From assembly GCF_027594785.1 (NCBI RefSeq), contig NZ_CP075584.1, forward strand, positions 2,232,001 through 2,296,000: 64,000 bases of DNA, in the 5' to 3' direction. Position numbers and translations under genes: made by a program. Origin of the DNA: Cryobacterium breve (GTDB lineage Bacteria > Actinomycetota > Actinomycetes > Actinomycetales > Microbacteriaceae). The notes under the pieces were generated by a model, which was not told the DNA's origin, made no database searches, and saw nothing but the letters and a program-made list of their open reading frames with translations. Shown here piece after piece: positions 1 to 9,466 of the stretch. Every line of letters starts with the position of its first letter. The first letter of the stretch is position 1.

Positions 1-304
1 CTGGCTCGCGCAGTACTTGGTGAGTGGCGCCTTGTCGCCGGAGGTCCAGCCGCCGCCGTGGAAATACACGTAGACCGGAAGCGGACCGGCAGGGTCGTGC
101 GGCACCATCACGTCGAGCCGGTGGTCGCGGCTCGCGTCCCCGATGTAGTCGACGTCGAGGTGGTAGTCCACCGTATCGATCGGCTGGAGGTTGAACTTGT
201 GCAGGCTCGCCGGGAGAGAGCCGGATCATCAGGGCCCGCCAGACCCAGACGGGAACGCGGCGGAGACTGGTTTCGCGGGGTTTCAGGGTGGTGCCTGCGG
301 TCAT
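1..304 (-). CDS. alpha/beta hydrolase, N-terminal part (cut by window edge, one frameshift)
   Basis: On the minus strand the frame encodes ...LPVYVYFHGGGWTSGDKAPL..., the HGGGW oxyanion-hole motif of the hormone-sensitive-lipase type alpha/beta hydrolases, so this is probably a carboxylesterase or lipase. The catalytic Ser, Asp and His lie beyond the window. The proposed start is ATG at 304 (MTAGTTLKPRETS). The frame breaks at 202-208, where GAGCCTG on the coding strand should be GAGCTG; deleting one base gives LSPGELHKFNLQPIDTVDY, a smooth join. The family is clear, the substrate is not, and the start is moderately sure because no strong ribosome site is visible. Confidence 0.65.
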   Translation of the reverse strand, partial: MTAGTTLKPRETSLRRVPVWVWRALMIRLSPGEPAQVQPPADRYGGLPPRRRLHRGREPRPPARRDGAARPCRSASGLRVFPRRRLDLRRQGATHQVLREP

Positions 305-400
305 GCGAGGGTGCTGCGGATCTGGTTCACAGCACGAACCTAGGTCCCCCGTGTGTGAGCAACCTGAGAGGACCTCAGGTTTCGGCCCCGGGCAGGCGTT

Positions 401-947
401 CTAGGGGTGCAGTGCCGCCCCGCCGAATGCGCCGGTCGCCTCGATGACCGCACGGCCGAGGGTGTGGAACCGCAGGGTGAAGCCGAGCACGGCGGGAGTC
501 GAGCCCGGGTCGAGGTCGAGGGCGGGGACATCCACTGCGTGCACGATGAACTGGTAGCGGTGGGTGCCGGTTCCGGGCGGCGGGCCGGCGCCGATGAAGG
601 AGGTGAGCCGCAGGCTCGTTGGGCAGGGTGAGCGCTCCGGCGGGCAGCAGCGCTCCGCCGGGTGCGCCGGCTCCGGCCGGCAGGGACGTGACGGAGGCCG
701 GGATGTTGAAGACCGCCCAGTGCCAGAAGCCGGAGCCGGTCGGTGCATCCGGGTCGTACATCGTGACCGCGAAGCTCTTCGTCTCGGCCGGGAACCCGCT
801 CCAGGACAGCTGCGGCGACCGGTCGAGGCCCCCGGCTCCCGCGCCGAACTGGGCGGCCGAAAGCGGTGCCCCGTCGGTCACATCCGTGCTCGAGAGGGTG
901 AAGAGCGGAACCTCGCCGTAGACGGCGAGCGGATCGACGGTGGTCAT
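401..947 (-). CDS. YbhB/YbcL-family PEBP-like protein (one frameshift)
   Basis: About 181 residues once repaired, the usual length of bacterial phosphatidylethanolamine-binding-protein homologues (YbhB/YbcL, Raf-kinase-inhibitor-like). Visible signatures are [10 protein letters not shown] near residue 45, the DPDAP motif near residue 65, [10 protein letters not shown], and the C-terminal [13 protein letters not shown] stretch that forms the ligand pocket. ATG at 947 follows an AGGAGGA ribosome site. The frame breaks at 611-617 where GAGCCTG should read GAGCTG, giving [18 protein letters not shown]. The molecular role of this family in bacteria is poorly defined. It ends about 100 bases from the divergently oriented end of the preceding hydrolase promoter region. 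Confidence 0.85.
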
Positions 948-1070
948 GGGTCCTCCTGGCGGCGGGGGTTCTTGTGCGGGCTGTCCCCAGTTTAGGCGCC
1001 AGGCGTCCTCGCTTCGAAGATCCTCAGGCGCCGCCAAGGTCGCACAGCGGTCGGGTCCAGCCCGGCTCGC

Positions 1071-1076
1071 TACGGT
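1071..1076 (+). promoter_or_regulatory. -10 element (TACGGT) of a leaderless promoter for the antiporter gene
   Basis: TACGGT lies exactly six bases before the ATG at 1083. There is no Shine-Dalgarno sequence between them. This spacing is the leaderless arrangement seen at several other genes in this window. Confidence 0.5.
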
Positions 1077-1082
1077 CCAGCA

Positions 1083-2783
1083 ATGGACTATTCCCTTCTC
1101 GGCGTCTTCGGCATCCTGACCATCGTGTCGGTCGCCGTCATCGCGCCGCGGCTCGGAGTCGCCGCCCCGCTCCTCCTCGTGCCCATCGGGATCGCTGCGA
1201 GCCTCGTCCCCGGCGTACCGGCCTTCGATTTCCCGCCAGAGCTCATCCTCGCGGTCGTCCTCCCTCCGCTCCTCTATTCGGCGGCGGTCAACGTGCCGTT
1301 GCACGACTTCCGCCGCAACGTGACGGCGATCACCGGGCTCTCTGTGCTGCTCGTGATCGTGAGCGCCGTCGCGAGCGGAGCACTGTTCCACTGGTTGCTG
1401 CCCGGCCTCAGCGTTCCCGCCGCCCTCGCGCTCGGTGCGGTCGTGAGCCCGACGGATGCGGTCGCAGCGACCTCGATGGGGCGCCGGCTGGGGCTGCCAC
1501 CCCGGGTGGTGACCCTGCTGGAGGGTGAGGGACTGCTCAACGACGCCTCGGCCCTCGTGCTGTTCCGCTGTGCGATCGCGGCGACGGCAGGCGGGGTGTC
1601 CCTGATCGGCGTGGCCGGGGACTTCGTGTACGCCGTCGGAGTCGCGATCGGGATCGGTCTCGTCGTGGGGCACCTGACCGTGTGGCTGAGGTCGCGCCTG
1701 GGTAATGTCGTGCTCAACACGACGATCTCATTCGCGGTGCCGTTCCTCGCGTTCATCCCGACCGACCACGTCCACGCGTCCGGGGTGCTCGCCGTCGTCG
1801 TCGCCGGGCTCGTGACCGGGCATCGGGGACCGCTGGTCTTCACTGCGGAGATGCGGATCAGCGAACAGGTGAACTGGCGGACGATCCAGTTCGTGCTCGA
1901 GAACGGCGTCTTCCTCCTGATGGGCTTCGAACTGAAGTACCTGGTCGGCGAGGTGCACGAGGATCATGTCAGCGTCATCGAGGCCGTCGGCATCGGACTT
2001 CTCGCGACCGTCGTCCTCGTCGTCGTCCGGGGCGCCTTCGTCGTACCCCTTGTCGCCCAGCTCAAACGACAAGAGCGCAGGGCCCGGGCCGGCGGCCGGG
2101 AGGTCGACTCCGCACTGCGGCGGCTGCGCATGGCCAGGCATGAGGGCGTCGCCCAGGCCAGTGCTCACCGGAGGCTGACCAGGAGGCGGGCGGACCTCGA
2201 CTTCCAGACGGTCGAGAGCCTCGGCTGGCGGGACGGCGCTGTGCTCGGCTGGTCGGGGATGCGAGGCGTCGTCGCACTCGCCGCCGCGCAGTCGCTGCCG
2301 ACCGGCATCCCCTACCGGCCGCAGCTTATCTTCATCGCGTTCACCGTTGCCCTCGTGACCCTGCTCGTGCAGGGCGGCACCCTGCCGCTGCTGATCCGCA
2401 GGCTCGGGCTCACCGGAAGCGCCGAGGCGGATGACCAGCGTGGCCTCGCAGCCCTCGTCGGCCAGATCAGCGCGGCCGGGCTCCAGAGCCTCGGCAACCC
2501 TGCGCTCGCGCAGGACGGTGGTGAACCGTTCACCGCGGAGGCACTGTCCCTGGTGCGTGCGGACAGCATCCGCCGCGCACAGGCGCTCGATGAGACGGCG
2601 GCCCCGGCCACCGGGGCACCGCACCACCAGCACCGTGCGCTGCGGCTGCACGTGCTCGCACGTGAGCGCGCCGCCCTGCTCGACGCCCGCGAGACGGGGG
2701 TCTACGGCTCGCACCTCATCGAGAGGGCCCAGCGCATGCTCGACCTCGAGGAGACCCGGCTGTCCTCCAACCTCTGGGCATGA
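1083..2783 (+). CDS. CPA1-family Na+/H+ antiporter (NhaP type)
   Basis: 566-residue membrane protein with about 12 hydrophobic segments in the first 400 residues and a hydrophilic, probably cytosolic tail of about 150 residues. It carries the CPA1 hallmarks: SPTDAVAA near residue 122 and [15 protein letters not shown] near residue 146, the acidic pair of the ion path. Expected role is exchange of cytoplasmic Na+ (or K+) for external protons at the plasma membrane. The frame is intact. The stop codon TGA is the first base of an inverted repeat (2781-2866). The gene is single and leaderless by its -10 spacing. Confidence 0.9.
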   Translation: MDYSLLGVFGILTIVSVAVIAPRLGVAAPLLLVPIGIAASLVPGVPAFDFPPELILAVVLPPLLYSAAVNVPLHDFRRNVTAITGLSVLLVIVSAVASGALFHWLLPGLSVPAALALGAVVSPTDAVAATSMGRRLGLPPRVVTLLEGEGLLNDASALVLFRCAIAATAGGVSLIGVAGDFVYAVGVAIGIGLVVGHLTVWLRSRLGNVVLNTTISFAVPFLAFIPTDHVHASGVLAVVVAGLVTGHRGPLVFTAEMRISEQVNWRTIQFVLENGVFLLMGFELKYLVGEVHEDHVSVIEAVGIGLLATVVLVVVRGAFVVPLVAQLKRQERRARAGGREVDSALRRLRMARHEGVAQASAHRRLTRRRADLDFQTVESLGWRDGAVLGWSGMRGVVALAAAQSLPTGIPYRPQLIFIAFTVALVTLLVQGGTLPLLIRRLGLTGSAEADDQRGLAALVGQISAAGLQSLGNPALAQDGGEPFTAEALSLVRADSIRRAQALDETAAPATGAPHHQHRALRLHVLARERAALLDARETGVYGSHLIERAQRMLDLEETRLSSNLWA

Positions 2784-2866
2784 CTCCTGCACATTCCCCT
2801 GCGGTGGAATTCCTGCCGCGTGATTCCGGGGCCCCCGCCGTCAACCGCGGGAATCTGCAGGAGTCA
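2781..2866. repeat. inverted repeat between antiporter gene and trhO
   Basis: TGACTCCTGCA-C-ATTCCC-CT-GCGG at 2781-2804 pairs with CCGCGGGAAT-C-TGCAGGAGTCA at 2845-2866, broken by one mismatch and a two-base bulge. The left arm begins at the antiporter stop codon. It may end transcription, although both flanking genes point the same way and there is no T-tract. Confidence 0.6.
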
Positions 2867-2883
2867 TGCCGAACCAGGGCGGG

Positions 2884-2889
2884 TAACAT
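2884..2889 (+). promoter_or_regulatory. -10 element (TAACAT), leaderless promoter of trhO
   Basis: TAACAT is followed by six bases and then the GTG start at 2896, the same spacing as at the other leaderless genes here. Confidence 0.5.
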
Positions 2890-2895
2890 GGCGCG

Positions 2896-3789
2896 GTGGC
2901 CATTCCGAAGATCCTGTTGTACTACGTCTTCACGCCGCTCGCCGACCCCGAGGCCGTGCGGCTCTGGCAGCGGGGCCTGTGCGAAGCGCTCGGACTGCGC
3001 GGCCGCATCCTGATCTCGAAGGACGGCATCAACGGCACGGTCGGCGGCGACCTCCCCGCCGTGAAACGCTACGTGCGGACGACGCGCGAGTACCCGGCGT
3101 TCCGCGACATCGACTTCAAGTGGAGCGAAGGCACCGGCCTCGACGAAGCCGGGCTGAGCCTCGACTTCCCGCGGCTCGTGGTGAAGGTGCGCGAGGAGAT
3201 CGTGAGCTTCGGCGCTCCCGGCGAGCTCACGGTCACCGGGGCGGGAGTGCAGGGCGGCGGCACCCGGCTCGACCCCGCCGCGTTGCACGAACTCGTCGCC
3301 GAGCGCGGCGACGACCTGATCTTCTTCGACGGCCGCAACTCCTTCGAAGCGGAGATCGGACGCTTCCGGGGCGCCGTCGTTCCCGACGTCGCAACGACCC
3401 GCGACTTCGCCGCCGAGCTCGACAGCGGCCGGTACGACCACCTCAAGGACCGCCCGGTCGTCACCTACTGCACCGGCGGCATCCGCTGTGAGGTGCTCAG
3501 CTCGCTGATGAAGGACCGCGGCTTCGGCGAGGTCTACCAGCTCGACGGCGGTATCGTGCGCTACGGCGAGGCCTACGGCAACTCCGGCCTCTGGGACGGT
3601 TCGCTCTATGTCTTCGACCAGCGGATGTCCGTCGACTTCGCCGGGGACACCGCGGTCCTCGGCCGGTGCGCCTGCTGCGCGGCAGCGACGAATCAGATGA
3701 TGAACTGCCGCGAGCCGTCCTGCCGGGAACAGCTCGTCGTCTGCCGGGACTGCACCGCTACGGCGCCCGCCTGCCCCGCGCACTCCTGA
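2896..3789 (+). CDS. trhO: oxygen-dependent tRNA uridine(34) hydroxylase
   Basis: 297 residues matching TrhO (YceA), the rhodanese-fold enzyme that hydroxylates U34 of certain tRNAs to ho5U using O2. Visible features are the N-terminal acylphosphatase-like domain ([12 protein letters not shown]... [15 protein letters not shown]), the rhodanese loop CTGGIRCE near residue 192 with the catalytic Cys, and GGIVRYGE just after it. A C-terminal cysteine cluster ([14 protein letters not shown]... C...CRDC) from about residue 257 probably binds zinc. GTG at 2896 is chosen because the conserved [12 protein letters not shown] begins there. The 3' end overlaps the convergent LssY_C gene by 32 bases. Confidence 0.92.
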   Translation: MAIPKILLYYVFTPLADPEAVRLWQRGLCEALGLRGRILISKDGINGTVGGDLPAVKRYVRTTREYPAFRDIDFKWSEGTGLDEAGLSLDFPRLVVKVREEIVSFGAPGELTVTGAGVQGGGTRLDPAALHELVAERGDDLIFFDGRNSFEAEIGRFRGAVVPDVATTRDFAAELDSGRYDHLKDRPVVTYCTGGIRCEVLSSLMKDRGFGEVYQLDGGIVRYGEAYGNSGLWDGSLYVFDQRMSVDFAGDTAVLGRCACCAAATNQMMNCREPSCREQLVVCRDCTATAPACPAHS

Positions 3790-5167
3790 CCGGCCGCGCG
3801 CGGGAGAACTCCCTGGCGTCCTTCGCGGAGAGGGCGAGCAGGATGAGGATGTCGAAGGTGACGCTCACGAGCGAGGTCCGCAGGGTGATCGCGGCCCCGT
3901 TGACGACATAGTCGACGAAGCTGGTGATGATGCTCACCGTCGCGAACGACATCGCCACGATCCGCGCCCAGTTCCGGCCGAAGTACACGAATGCGGCGAA
4001 GCCGATGTTGAGGGCGAGGACGACTCCGTAGCCGGCCAGCAATAGCCCGAGGGCGACGCCGGCCGTCGCGGGGTCGACGGTGCCCGCCGGCTTGCCGTCG
4101 ATGGCGACGGCCGAGACGAACTCCGGCCAGTCGAGCGCGGCGAGGACGATGACACCGAGGCCGGACAGGACCCGAGCCGAGAGCATCAGGGCTCCGACGC
4201 TGATCGAAGCCGGCCGCCGCCGGTGGACACCGGGTGCCGCCGGCGCCGCGCTCCCGTTCGGTGCCTCGCCCGATGCCGTGGACGGAACCGGCGCGGCAGC
4301 AGAACCCGCCCGCGCAGCCGCGCTGCCGGACACCGCGACGCCGGACACGTCGATGACCGGCAGGTCTCCGTCCGTCTGGATCGTGTCGCCTCCGCCGTTG
4401 CGCGCGTGGTAGCCGCTCGCGAAGTCCCGGATCACGTCCACCCGGGCCCCCGAGCCAGCCTGAAGCAGCGACTCGACGATGTGGTCCCGCTCGATGTCGG
4501 TGTTCTCATCGATCTTGTGCGTGATCTGCAGGGTGAACAGGGAGAAGCCGACGGCGCGATCGAAGGTCCCCGCCGCGAGCCAGTCGACCCTCGTCCCGCC
4601 CGGGAGGAGCCAGCCGTCCGGGCAGCGCCAGAACCGCACGTGGTGCCGCTTGGCCGGATTGTCGGCGACCTCCTGCTGGTACGCGAAATCCTGCATCCGG
4701 TCGAACAGGAACAGCGGGCTGACGGGCGCCTCGTCATAACTGCGCCTGGCGAGCGTCGCCGAGACCATCCTCCAGGCCGTGCCGGGAGTGATGTCGTCCG
4801 CCCGCGTCCAGCCTGCCGCGGCGAGCGCCTGCTGAAGCTGTTCCGCCGAGCCGGTGATCGCGAGGTTGACCGGGTCGCCGAGCAGGCCGTCGCTCGTGCG
4901 GGTGCGGCCGATGAAGTAGTTGGGGACGTACAGCTGGGTGAGGATCCGGTGCAGCCTCGGGAGCACGAGGTACGCGAGCAGCACCCAGAAAAGCACGGCG
5001 AACCAGAGCGCACCCCAGCCGAGCAGGAAGCTCTCGCTCACGAGCAGAACGGCGAGCCAGACCGCGGCGAACCCTCCGAAAACGAAGAAGAAGGCGTCGA
5101 CGCCCGCACTCAGAGAGAGCCGGCGCGGCACGATCCGCACCTTCTCTGGCACGGCGGCGGCGGTCAT
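3758..5167 (-). CDS. LssY C-terminal-domain membrane protein
   Basis: About 470 residues. Two N-terminal membrane helices ([18 protein letters not shown] and [16 protein letters not shown]) are followed by a soluble domain resembling Lss[25 protein letters not shown], then [14 protein letters not shown] and RHHVRFWRC. An Ala/Gly/Pro linker leads to three or four C-terminal helices. The biochemical role of this domain is unknown; related proteins sit beside PAP2 phosphatases elsewhere, but none is adjacent here. An ATG at 5176 lies inside the TAACAT -10 box, so the ATG at 5167 is the more likely leaderless start. The end overlaps trhO convergently. Confidence 0.75.
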   Translation of the reverse strand: MTAAAVPEKVRIVPRRLSLSAGVDAFFFVFGGFAAVWLAVLLVSESFLLGWGALWFAVLFWVLLAYLVLPRLHRILTQLYVPNYFIGRTRTSDGLLGDPVNLAITGSAEQLQQALAAAGWTRADDITPGTAWRMVSATLARRSYDEAPVSPLFLFDRMQDFAYQQEVADNPAKRHHVRFWRCPDGWLLPGGTRVDWLAAGTFDRAVGFSLFTLQITHKIDENTDIERDHIVESLLQAGSGARVDVIRDFASGYHARNGGGDTIQTDGDLPVIDVSGVAVSGSAAARAGSAAAPVPSTASGEAPNGSAAPAAPGVHRRRPASISVGALMLSARVLSGLGVIVLAALDWPEFVSAVAIDGKPAGTVDPATAGVALGLLLAGYGVVLALNIGFAAFVYFGRNWARIVAMSFATVSIITSFVDYVVNGAAITLRTSLVSVTFDILILLALSAKDAREFSRARPVRSARGRRAP

Positions 5168-5174
5168 AGCGCTC

Positions 5175-5180
5175 ATGTTA
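5175..5180 (-). promoter_or_regulatory. -10 element (TAACAT) for the LssY_C gene
   Basis: On the minus strand TAACAT is followed by seven bases and then the ATG at 5167, which supports that start over the ATG at 5176. Confidence 0.4.
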
Positions 5181-5227
5181 TCGATTCGGCCGCGAGCTGG
5201 CGAGGGTGATCCGGGTCCCCGCGGTCT

Positions 5228-5291
5228 CCGCCAGAGCGCACTTTTGGCCCTTTAAACCGCCGCCATAAGGGCCAAAAGTGCACTCTCGCGG
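5228..5291. repeat. dispersed palindromic element, copy 1
   Basis: Left arm 5228-5252 and right arm 5267-5291 are complementary at 23 of 25 positions; the core is CACTTTTGGCCCTT. A 14-base loop separates them. It sits between two divergent genes, so it cannot be a shared terminator. A related element with the same arm core lies at 21632-21693, which marks a repeated mobile or REP-like family. Confidence 0.8.
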
Positions 5292-5322
5292 AGGGGGAGG
5301 AAGGCGGGCGAGTGACGAGTCG

Positions 5323-5328
5323 TAGGCT
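5323..5328 (+). promoter_or_regulatory. -10 element (TAGGCT), leaderless promoter of acuI-like gene
   Basis: TAGGCT, six bases, then ATG at 5335. The GGAG inside the spacer could also act as a weak ribosome site. Confidence 0.45.
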
Positions 5329-5334
5329 CGGAGC

Positions 5335-6351
5335 ATGACTAGTGAGACTCGGTTCCGCGCCATCGTCGTCGAACGAACCGTTGCGGAGGACGGCGCGAAG
5401 TCGCAGCACGCGACGCTCACGCTCGTCGACGAGACCTTCCTGATGCCGGGTGACGTGACCATCTCCGTCGAATTCTCGAGCCTCAATTACAAGGACGGGC
5501 TCGCGCTCGCCGGTCGGCCCGGGGTCATCCGCGTGTGGCCCCTCATCGCCGGGATCGACGTCGTCGGCACCGTCGAGTCGAGCGAGGACCCGCGCTGGGT
5601 TCCGGGAGACCGGGTCATCCTGAACGGCTCCGGCCTGGGCGAGACCCACCATGGCGGCCTCGCCGAACGCGCCAGGGTCTCGGGGGCCTCCCTGGTGCGC
5701 CTGCCCGCCGGGATCAGTGCCCGCCAGGCGGCCGCGATCGGCACGGCCGGCTTCACCGCCATGCTCGCCGTGCTCGCGCTCGAACGCGGCGGCACGACGC
5801 CGGACTCCGGTCCCGTGCTCGTCACGGGTGCCGCCGGCGGCGTCGGGTCGATCGCGGTTGCCCTGCTCTCGGCCCGTGGCTACCGGGTGACGGCGTCGAC
5901 GGGCCGCGTCGACGAGCTCGGCGATTACCTTCGCACCCTCGGGGCCGAGGCCGTCCTGGACCGGAGCACCCTCTCCGAGCCCGGCAAGCCACTGCAGGCC
6001 CAGCGCTGGGCGGCGGCCGTCGACTCCGTCGGCAGCGCCACCCTCGCCAACGTCCTCGCCCAGGCGAACTATGGCGGCGTCGTCACCGCCTGCGGCCTTG
6101 CCCAGGGCGCCGACCTTCCGACGACGGTGATGCCTTTCATCCTGCGCGGGGTGAGCCTCGTGGGCATCAACTCCGTCGAGGCCCCCCTGGCCCTCCGGGA
6201 ACAGGCGTGGTCGCGGCTTGAATCCGACCTCGACCTGGCGCTCCTCGACGGCCTGACGTCGAGCATCCCGCTCGGGGAGGCCATCAGCGCGGCCGATGAC
6301 ATCCTCGCGGGTCGCCTGCACGGGCGCACGGTCGTCGCGATCCACGAATAG
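5335..6351 (+). CDS. acuI: acrylyl-CoA reductase / YhdH-family quinone oxidoreductase
   Basis: 338 residues of the zinc-free medium-chain dehydrogenase family. The N-terminal GroES-like part contains FSSLNYKDGLALAGRPGVIR and GIDVVGTVESS, typical of AcuI/YhdH. The NADPH fold follows with VTGAAGGVGSIAV near residue 163, and a C-terminal LVGINSVEAP segment matches the subgroup. Characterised members reduce acrylyl-CoA to propionyl-CoA with NADPH and detoxify acrylate. The frame is intact. No pathway partner is nearby, so the exact substrate is inferred from family only. Confidence 0.85.
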   Translation: MTSETRFRAIVVERTVAEDGAKSQHATLTLVDETFLMPGDVTISVEFSSLNYKDGLALAGRPGVIRVWPLIAGIDVVGTVESSEDPRWVPGDRVILNGSGLGETHHGGLAERARVSGASLVRLPAGISARQAAAIGTAGFTAMLAVLALERGGTTPDSGPVLVTGAAGGVGSIAVALLSARGYRVTASTGRVDELGDYLRTLGAEAVLDRSTLSEPGKPLQAQRWAAAVDSVGSATLANVLAQANYGGVVTACGLAQGADLPTTVMPFILRGVSLVGINSVEAPLALREQAWSRLESDLDLALLDGLTSSIPLGEAISAADDILAGRLHGRTVVAIHE

Positions 6352-6445
6352 CTCGGTCAGACCCGATTTAATCGCGGCAGTTCGGCCCAGCGCACTATCA
6401 GAACGGAGGCGCCTCGCCGCATCCGCCGTCATTCGACGCGCCGTA

Positions 6446-6465
6446 ATCCCCCACTTGTGGGGGAT
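6446..6465. promoter_or_regulatory. candidate LuxR operator, perfect 20-bp palindrome
   Basis: ATCCCCCACTTGTGGGGGAT is fully self-complementary apart from the central TT. It lies immediately upstream of a -35-like TTGGAA, the usual place for a class-II LuxR-type activator site. Autoregulation by the adjacent regulator is inferred. Confidence 0.55.
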
Positions 6466-6468
6466 ACC

Positions 6469-6498
6469 TTGGAAAAAAATGAGCGTACCTTGCATAAC
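6469..6498 (+). promoter_or_regulatory. candidate promoter of the LuxR regulator
   Basis: TTGGAA at 6469-6474 and CATAAC at 6493-6498 are 18 bases apart. A start site near 6505 would place the hairpins at 6500-6550 in the untranslated leader. Confidence 0.4.
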
Positions 6499-6499
6499 A

Positions 6500-6550
6500 G
6501 GAACCCCCTTCACCGGGGGTGCCAGGTTCCGGACCACCCATTCCGGAACC
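6500..6550 (+). promoter_or_regulatory. mutually exclusive hairpins in the regulator leader
   Basis: GGAACC (6500-6505) can pair with GGTTCC (6525-6530), enclosing an inner CCCCC/GGGGG stem. Alternatively GGTTCCGGA (6525-6533) pairs perfectly with TCCGGAACC (6542-6550). Both use the same middle strand, so only one can form at a time. This is the geometry of an RNA switch, although the same repeats could be protein sites in DNA. Confidence 0.4.
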
Positions 6551-6716
6551 GCACACAGGTAGTAATGCAGAGCACCGACTCATCCCCGAGGCGGCTGCTG
6601 TACTCCCCGAATAGAGTGATCCGCACGCACTCGTTACCCGAAACGAAGCGCCGTCTCATGAATGAACTCTTTCACCGACCCCCGGAACGGTACGGACAGA
6701 CCCCGGGGGCCTTCGC

Positions 6717-9410
6717 ATGAAGTCCAGCATCCACCGCGACATGCTGGGCGCGATCATCGATGTCGCAACGGCCGCCCATGAGTCGGCCCTGCTGGTCGTC
6801 GGCGAACCCGGATCCGGTAAGTCGCGCCTGCTCGCCTGCGTCGAACCGATCGCTGGGGTCGAGATCTTTCGGGTCAAGATCAATCCTGCCGAAGCCGGTT
6901 TCCCGCTCTCCGGCCTCTCCGCCTTCGTCGCCTCCTTCCAGAACCCGGCCGCCGCCGCGCTCTCCAGCGAACTCCTGATCCCCGGCGAAGCGGATGCCCA
7001 GCTCGCCGGCCGCGCGGCGGAACTTCTTGCCCTGATCCGCGACTTCCACGCCGGCGGCAACCCTCCTCCTGATCGACGACCTCGACCTGATGGACCTCGC
7101 GAGCCAGACCGTCTTCGCGATGGTCGCGACGCGCCTCGGCGGCACGGGACTGCGCCTCGTGGGAACCGTGTCTGCTGAGCCGCCCGTCGGCCCGCTCGCC
7201 TCGCTCCCCCGCATCACCCTCGACCGGCTCACCTTCGCCGAATCGATGCTCCTCGCGACCGAGCTTCTGGGGCCCCAGGCCGACGAGGCGCTCCGTCGCA
7301 TGCTCGCCTTCTCCTCGTCGGGAAGCCCGTCGGAACTCGCCAGGAACGCCCGGCTCCTGACCAGCAGGCATCTCGGCAACACTGCCCCGGTCGCGCTGCC
7401 GTTCCGCGCCTCGCGCGCCCCTCGACCCGGACCTCACAGGAACCGGACGACCAGCATCTGCTGCTGGCGATGCTGTCCTGCTCCTACCTGAGCAGCCAGG
7501 ATCCGTTCCGGCAGAGCGGCGACCCCCTTCGCGGGGCCCTGGAGGAGCTCCTGTCCGCGGGCACAGTGGTCCGCGACGGCCGGTACCTACGGATTTCCGA
7601 CTCTGCGCTGCGATCCCACCTCTACTGGTCCATCGACGCCGGTACCCGTGCCGAATTCCACGCCCGCGCCGCCCGAAGCGAGGCAGCGCCCGGCGGGGAC
7701 CCCGGCCTCGCGGCCTGGCACCGCAGCTGGGCGGATGCCGGCAGCCTGTCTTCGGACGAACTGCTCGCCTCCGCTGCCGAATTCGCCGGCAGGGGCCTGA
7801 TCTGGCAGGCCGTCGAACTCGCCGAACGCGCCCTCGCGCTCGCCCTCGACGCGACGGGCAGCCCCGAGGCCCTTCTCGAGGTCGCGGACGCGCTGTACCT
7901 GCAGGGCGAACTCTCGTATGCGGCCCGCTACGCCAGGCTCGGCCAGCGCAGGCCCGGCTCGATCGCCACGGTCACAAAGCTGGCGATCCTCCGCACCGGA
8001 ATCGAATTCATGTCGACCCACCAGTTGCTCACGACCGACCTCGACGACTGGGTCGGTCTGCGCGGCGCGGGCAGCAGGGCAGAAGACCTCGCGCGCCTGC
8101 TCGGCATGAGCGCCCTCAGTCACGCCGAGCGCTGGGAAGTCGACGCCGCGCGGGACGCCCTGGCCAGGGGCCGCCACCTTCTCGAGAGCGCAACCCCGGA
8201 GTCCGTCGAACTCCACGAGCTGTCCGCGCTGCTGCTCTCCGCCCTCGAGGGCGACCCTGGTCCGTCGACGCGGATGTTCGAGAGGGTCTCCCGGCACGGC
8301 TGGACAGAGGAGACGAGCGCGCGCGCCCTGTCCGTCCTCGGCCGCAGCCTCACGTTCATCGATCGCTACGGCGACGCCAGGCGGGTGCTGCGCACCGTCG
8401 TCGGACTCGAGCCCCCTCCTGACCCGATCGTCCTGCAGACGGCCAGGTACTACCTCGCCGAGAACGAAATCCTCGCCGGCAACCAATTCGAGGCCATGGC
8501 CATCATCGAATCACTCACGGCCTCAGGGACGGAACAGGTGCATCGTCGCCCGCTCCAGCTCTTGACGGCCTGGTACTGGCAGGCCCGCGGTGACCGCGCC
8601 CGCGCGGACGCGGCGATCGAGCTCTGCAACCGCAGCTTCGCGACGAGCGACCATCCGGCGCTCGCCGCACGGCTCGTAGCCGACCAAGGTCGGTTCGCCC
8701 TCATGGAGGGCCGGTTCGACGATGCGATCGCGTTCCTGCACCGGGCGGGGGCAATCGGTTCCGCGTTCCGCAACCCCTCGCTGCTCCGGAACCAGGTCGA
8801 CCTGATCGAGGCATACGTGCTGTCCGGCCGGCTGCGGGAGGCCGTCATCCAGTTCCGCGAGTTCCGGGCCAGGGCCCGGCCCTTCCACACCCGGTGGATC
8901 GTGCTCGCCTCTGCTCGCGCCGAGGCCCTGCTGACACCCGGCGAGGCATCCGTCGCCGTCTTCGAACACGCTGCGGGCCTCTGGCAGCCCAATGACTCAC
9001 AATTCGAGCAGGGCCGTACCCTTCTGAGCTTCGCCGACCGGCTCGTGAACCTCGGTCACGGCAGGGAAGGCGCCGACCAGTACCTGGCCGCACGGATGAT
9101 CTTCACCCAGCTCGGCGCCATCCCGTGGGCCAGGAAAGCGGATGCCGTGCGTCTCGGCACCCACGCCCCGAGCGTCAACCCCCTCCTCGCGACCCTCGCC
9201 CCCGACGAACGGCTCGTCGCCGAACTCGTGCAGCAGGGCAAGCGCAACAAGGAAATCGCAGCAGAGCTCTTCGTGTCCCTGCGCACCGTGGAGGTGCGTC
9301 TCACCCGCACGTACAACAAGCTCGGCGCCAAGTCCCGGTCGCACCTGATCGCGCTGCTCTCCGGCTCCGGAGCGGTGCTGGCGGACGGCGCGGCGAGCGG
9401 TATGGTCTGA
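6717..9410 (+). CDS. large AAA-ATPase LuxR-family transcriptional regulator (two frameshifts)
   Basis: About 897 residues of the LAL/MalT type. The N-terminal ATPase has Walker A GEPGSGKSRLL near residue 25 and Walker B LLLIDDLDLMD near residue 118. A long helical TPR-like sensor region follows, and a C-terminal LuxR helix-turn-helix (LVAELVQQGKRNKEIAAELF... VEVRLTRTYNKLGAKSR) occupies the last 70 residues. Two frame breaks, near 7058 (one extra base) and near 7425 (one missing base), cancel in length and leave Walker B and the HTH in the expected order. It sits at the head of the polysaccharide locus, so it probably controls that locus, but its ligand is unknown. Confidence 0.8.
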
Positions 9411-9419
9411 TCCACTGAG

Positions 9420-9460
9420 CCGGTCGGGCCCCCGCGCCCCGCGGCCGGGGGCCCGACCGG
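9420..9460. terminator. bidirectional terminator hairpin between luxR-type gene and GT2
   Basis: Perfect 15-bp arms CCGGTCGGGCCCCCG (9420-9434) and its complement (9446-9460) with an 11-base loop. It lies between the 3' ends of two convergent genes. Confidence 0.75.
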
Positions 9461-9466
9461 GGGGCG

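Larger units (their letters stand above)
6352..6716. other. 365-base gene-free leader/control region upstream of the LuxR regulator
   Basis: This stretch is less GC-rich than its surroundings. It holds a perfect palindrome (6446-6465), a likely promoter (6469-6498), a nested set of hairpins (6500-6550), and a tract running to the regulator's ATG at 6717. A short frame starting at ATG 6658 (MNELFHRPPERYGQTPGAFA) ends at TGA 6720 and overlaps the next ATG as ATGA. It could be a coupled leader peptide, or the real N-terminus displaced by an unrecognised indel. Confidence 0.6.

Noticed and set aside
375-1673. Long minus-strand open frame across the PEBP gene and antiporter
   Set aside because: Only its 3' part in the PEBP region encodes a recognisable protein; the rest is Arg/Asp-rich antisense typical of GC-rich shadows.
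1728-2792. 354-codon antisense frame within the antiporter gene
   Set aside because: Composition is that of a reverse-strand shadow, and the plus strand encodes an intact CPA1 antiporter.
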